A stretch of 64,000 bases of DNA from Nitrosospira sp. Is2 (GTDB taxonomy: Bacteria; Pseudomonadota; Gammaproteobacteria; Burkholderiales; Nitrosomonadaceae), in contig NZ_CP137134.1 of assembly GCF_033095785.1 (NCBI RefSeq), forward strand, positions 310,001 to 374,000, in the 5' to 3' direction. The notes beneath the pieces were generated by a model. The model had not been told where the DNA came from, made no database searches, and worked only from the letters and a program-made list of their open reading frames with translations. Positions 62,832-64,000 of this stretch are shown piece after piece (position 1 is the stretch's first letter; every line of letters starts with the position of its first letter). The position numbers and the translations under genes were made by a program.

Positions 62832-63320
62832 TCACTTCTTTTCCCGGGCGGTTCGAAGGAAGGCCTCCCGCGCATCCGCATCGGTACAACATTGCTCTAG
62901 CGCCACCGCAATCATTGCTTCATCCGTTTCGCCAACATACGTAAGCCATTCCCGGATCTCGATCTCCTCGTCTTTACTGAAGGGTTCATCTGGCTGCCGC
63001 GGAATCGGCTCAAATGGTTCGGCTGATATTGCTTCGGGTTCCCCTTCCAGTGCCTCAGCCTCGCTTACCGGCGGCCAGTAAGACGCTTCCGTCAGCTCAT
63101 GATTGGAATAATTAAACCGCCACCAATGAGAGGTAGTAGCGGTATCACTAGCACCGACTTTCCGGAGAGAAGCCTCGTTGTTACCCACGCTAGCTAATGC
63201 TAAAGTCGCTAATTTTGCTAATGATTCATCCGTTGCCTGCTTTTCATTAGCATCGTTAGCAGGATTAGCAATAGCACTCTTCCTGATATTACGTTTTTTG
63301 ATTAGGTCGGCAAGGCTCAT
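62832..63320 (-). CDS. Phage/plasmid-element hypothetical protein
   Basis: 162 residues starting MSLADLIKKRNIRKSAIANP, with Ala/Asn-rich low complexity (NPANDANEKQATDESLAKLA). The C-terminal EEIEIREWLTYVGETDEAMI follows. Its ATG overlaps the stop of the DUF3987 gene by four bases. This start and neighbourhood occur in integrated elements with a DUF3987 primase-like protein. Function unknown. Confidence 0.65.
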   Translation of the reverse strand: MSLADLIKKRNIRKSAIANPANDANEKQATDESLAKLATLALASVGNNEASLRKVGASDTATTSHWWRFNYSNHELTEASYWPPVSEAEALEGEPEAISAEPFEPIPRQPDEPFSKDEEIEIREWLTYVGETDEAMIAVALEQCCTDADAREAFLRTAREKK

Positions 63321-64000
63321 GACTCATCCTCTTCGGCCAATAGTGCGGGGTTTACTGCGATCGTCTTGCGCTTTCCATCGAGTATCCATCTCGCCCTGTT
63401 TGTTTCTACCAATTCAACCATAGCGGCGTCGATCACAGATTTTCGTCGTAGTGCGTTTGGCCCCCGCTGCTGCACAACGGCGATCGGGACAAGGTGGGTT
63501 TGCTCTTGGCGACAATAACTGATTAGCCAGGCATCAAGGCTAACCGCATCCATCAGCTCCTCAGGCACGGCGAGCTCGCCCAACAGGCGCCTCGACTCAT
63601 TCAGGTGCCAAGCGACGATACGGCTCGCGGCTTCTACCCATTCGGCCGAGATGCTATTGCTAATCTCGCTAATCTTGCTAATGAAGACGTGGAACAGTGC
63701 TGCAAGCCGGGCCACGCTATCCGCAGATTTAGAAGCTACATCGCGAACGTCGTAGAGTTCCCCATGGGTAACGAGCTCACATTCAATGGTGTCGTGAAAA
63801 TGAACCCAGGCAGCTTTTGCAGCGGAGTCCATAGTAAGCGTCAACGGTGCAAGCGCCCCGTTCTCATCCATGGATGCCTCCTCCGCTAGAATCTCGGCAA
63901 TACGTGTATTAAACCTGGACAGGTTTGGCCAAGTCTCAGGTGGCTCGGTGAACGGTCGAAAGCCTTGGGTTGATTCTGGCCACGACACGAGAAACCGGGC
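63317..64000 (-). CDS. DUF3987-family protein, C-terminal part (runs off the window)
   Basis: 228 residues visible. The frame is open to the window edge (ARFLVSWPESTQGFRPFTEP upstream of the internal GTG), so the N-terminus lies outside. The visible part has LTLTMDSAAKAAWVHFHDTI, ADSVARLAALFHVF and WVEAASRIVAWHLNESRRLL, with LDAWLISYCRQ. DUF3987 proteins are primase/helicase-associated proteins of phages, plasmids and integrative elements. It heads an operon of four overlapping genes toward 62280. Confidence 0.75.
   Translation of the reverse strand, partial: ARFLVSWPESTQGFRPFTEPPETWPNLSRFNTRIAEILAEEASMDENGALAPLTLTMDSAAKAAWVHFHDTIECELVTHGELYDVRDVASKSADSVARLAALFHVFISKISEISNSISAEWVEAASRIVAWHLNESRRLLGELAVPEELMDAVSLDAWLISYCRQEQTHLVPIAVVQQRGPNALRRKSVIDAAMVELVETNRARWILDGKRKTIAVNPALLAEEDES

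Overview
The window looks like an accessory, heavily rearranged part of a betaproteobacterial chromosome, most likely a Nitrosospira-like ammonia oxidiser (Nitrosomonadaceae). That assignment is inference. It rests on eight PEP-CTERM exosortase-target proteins, a mosaic of prophage and integrative-element relics, and the general gene style. No ribosomal or core metabolic gene anchors it.

Layout. 1-4.2 kb: a possible group II intron relic, a DnaQ-BRCT exonuclease, a PEP-CTERM protein and an IS481-type insertion sequence. 4.5-6.4 kb: a TIR plus P-loop NTPase (STAND-like) defence gene split into two frames. 6.7-8.3 kb: a broken SRAP gene and small genes. 8.6-11.6 kb: prophage scraps around a Kiwa-type anti-phage pair (kwaA/kwaB). 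12.4-15.2 kb: an RsbQ-like hydrolase with a PAS histidine kinase, and a BON lipoprotein. 16.5-23.7 kb: a 1055-aa MalT-like/BTAD regulator divergent from a four-gene operon of beta-rich, fibre-like and unknown proteins; this is the best candidate here for an undescribed system. 24.2-26.9 kb: degraded nuclease and SRAP genes, an intact HU, and a PEP-CTERM gene. 28-34 kb: a replication-protein fragment, a Crp-type regulator, a broken HU, a hemerythrin, and a broken umuDC operon. 34.1-39.6 kb: a tRNA-Asn 3' fragment with a tyrosine integrase, a nested tandem repeat, a serine recombinase and rtcB. 39.9-42 kb: an orphan VirB2/TrbC-like pilin, prophage structural relics, and SRAP/nuclease fragments. 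42.3-45.7 kb: three PEP-CTERM genes and an orphan response regulator. 45.8-53.6 kb: small genes, toxin-antitoxin relics, a recombinase relic, a BON lipoprotein, a phospholipase D-like lipoprotein, a glycine-zipper protein, and an SRAP gene with one nonsense codon. 53.9-61.8 kb: two HAF-repeat PEP-CTERM proteins and another PEP-CTERM protein, a two-gene membrane operon, and further SRAP/HU fragments. 62.3-64 kb: the end of a second phage/plasmid-like element with a DUF3987 protein running off the edge.

Two themes stand out. One is defence: a TIR-STAND gene, Kiwa, and possibly the 55.7-57.2 kb membrane pair. The other is repeated decay of DNA-repair cargo. SRAP occurs five times, HU five or six times, SNase-like nuclease twice and the umuC 3' end three times, and nearly all copies carry frameshifts, nonsense codons or truncations. 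In three places the SRAP and HU ends lie convergently with the same junction sequence, so this looks like a duplicated cassette rather than chance.
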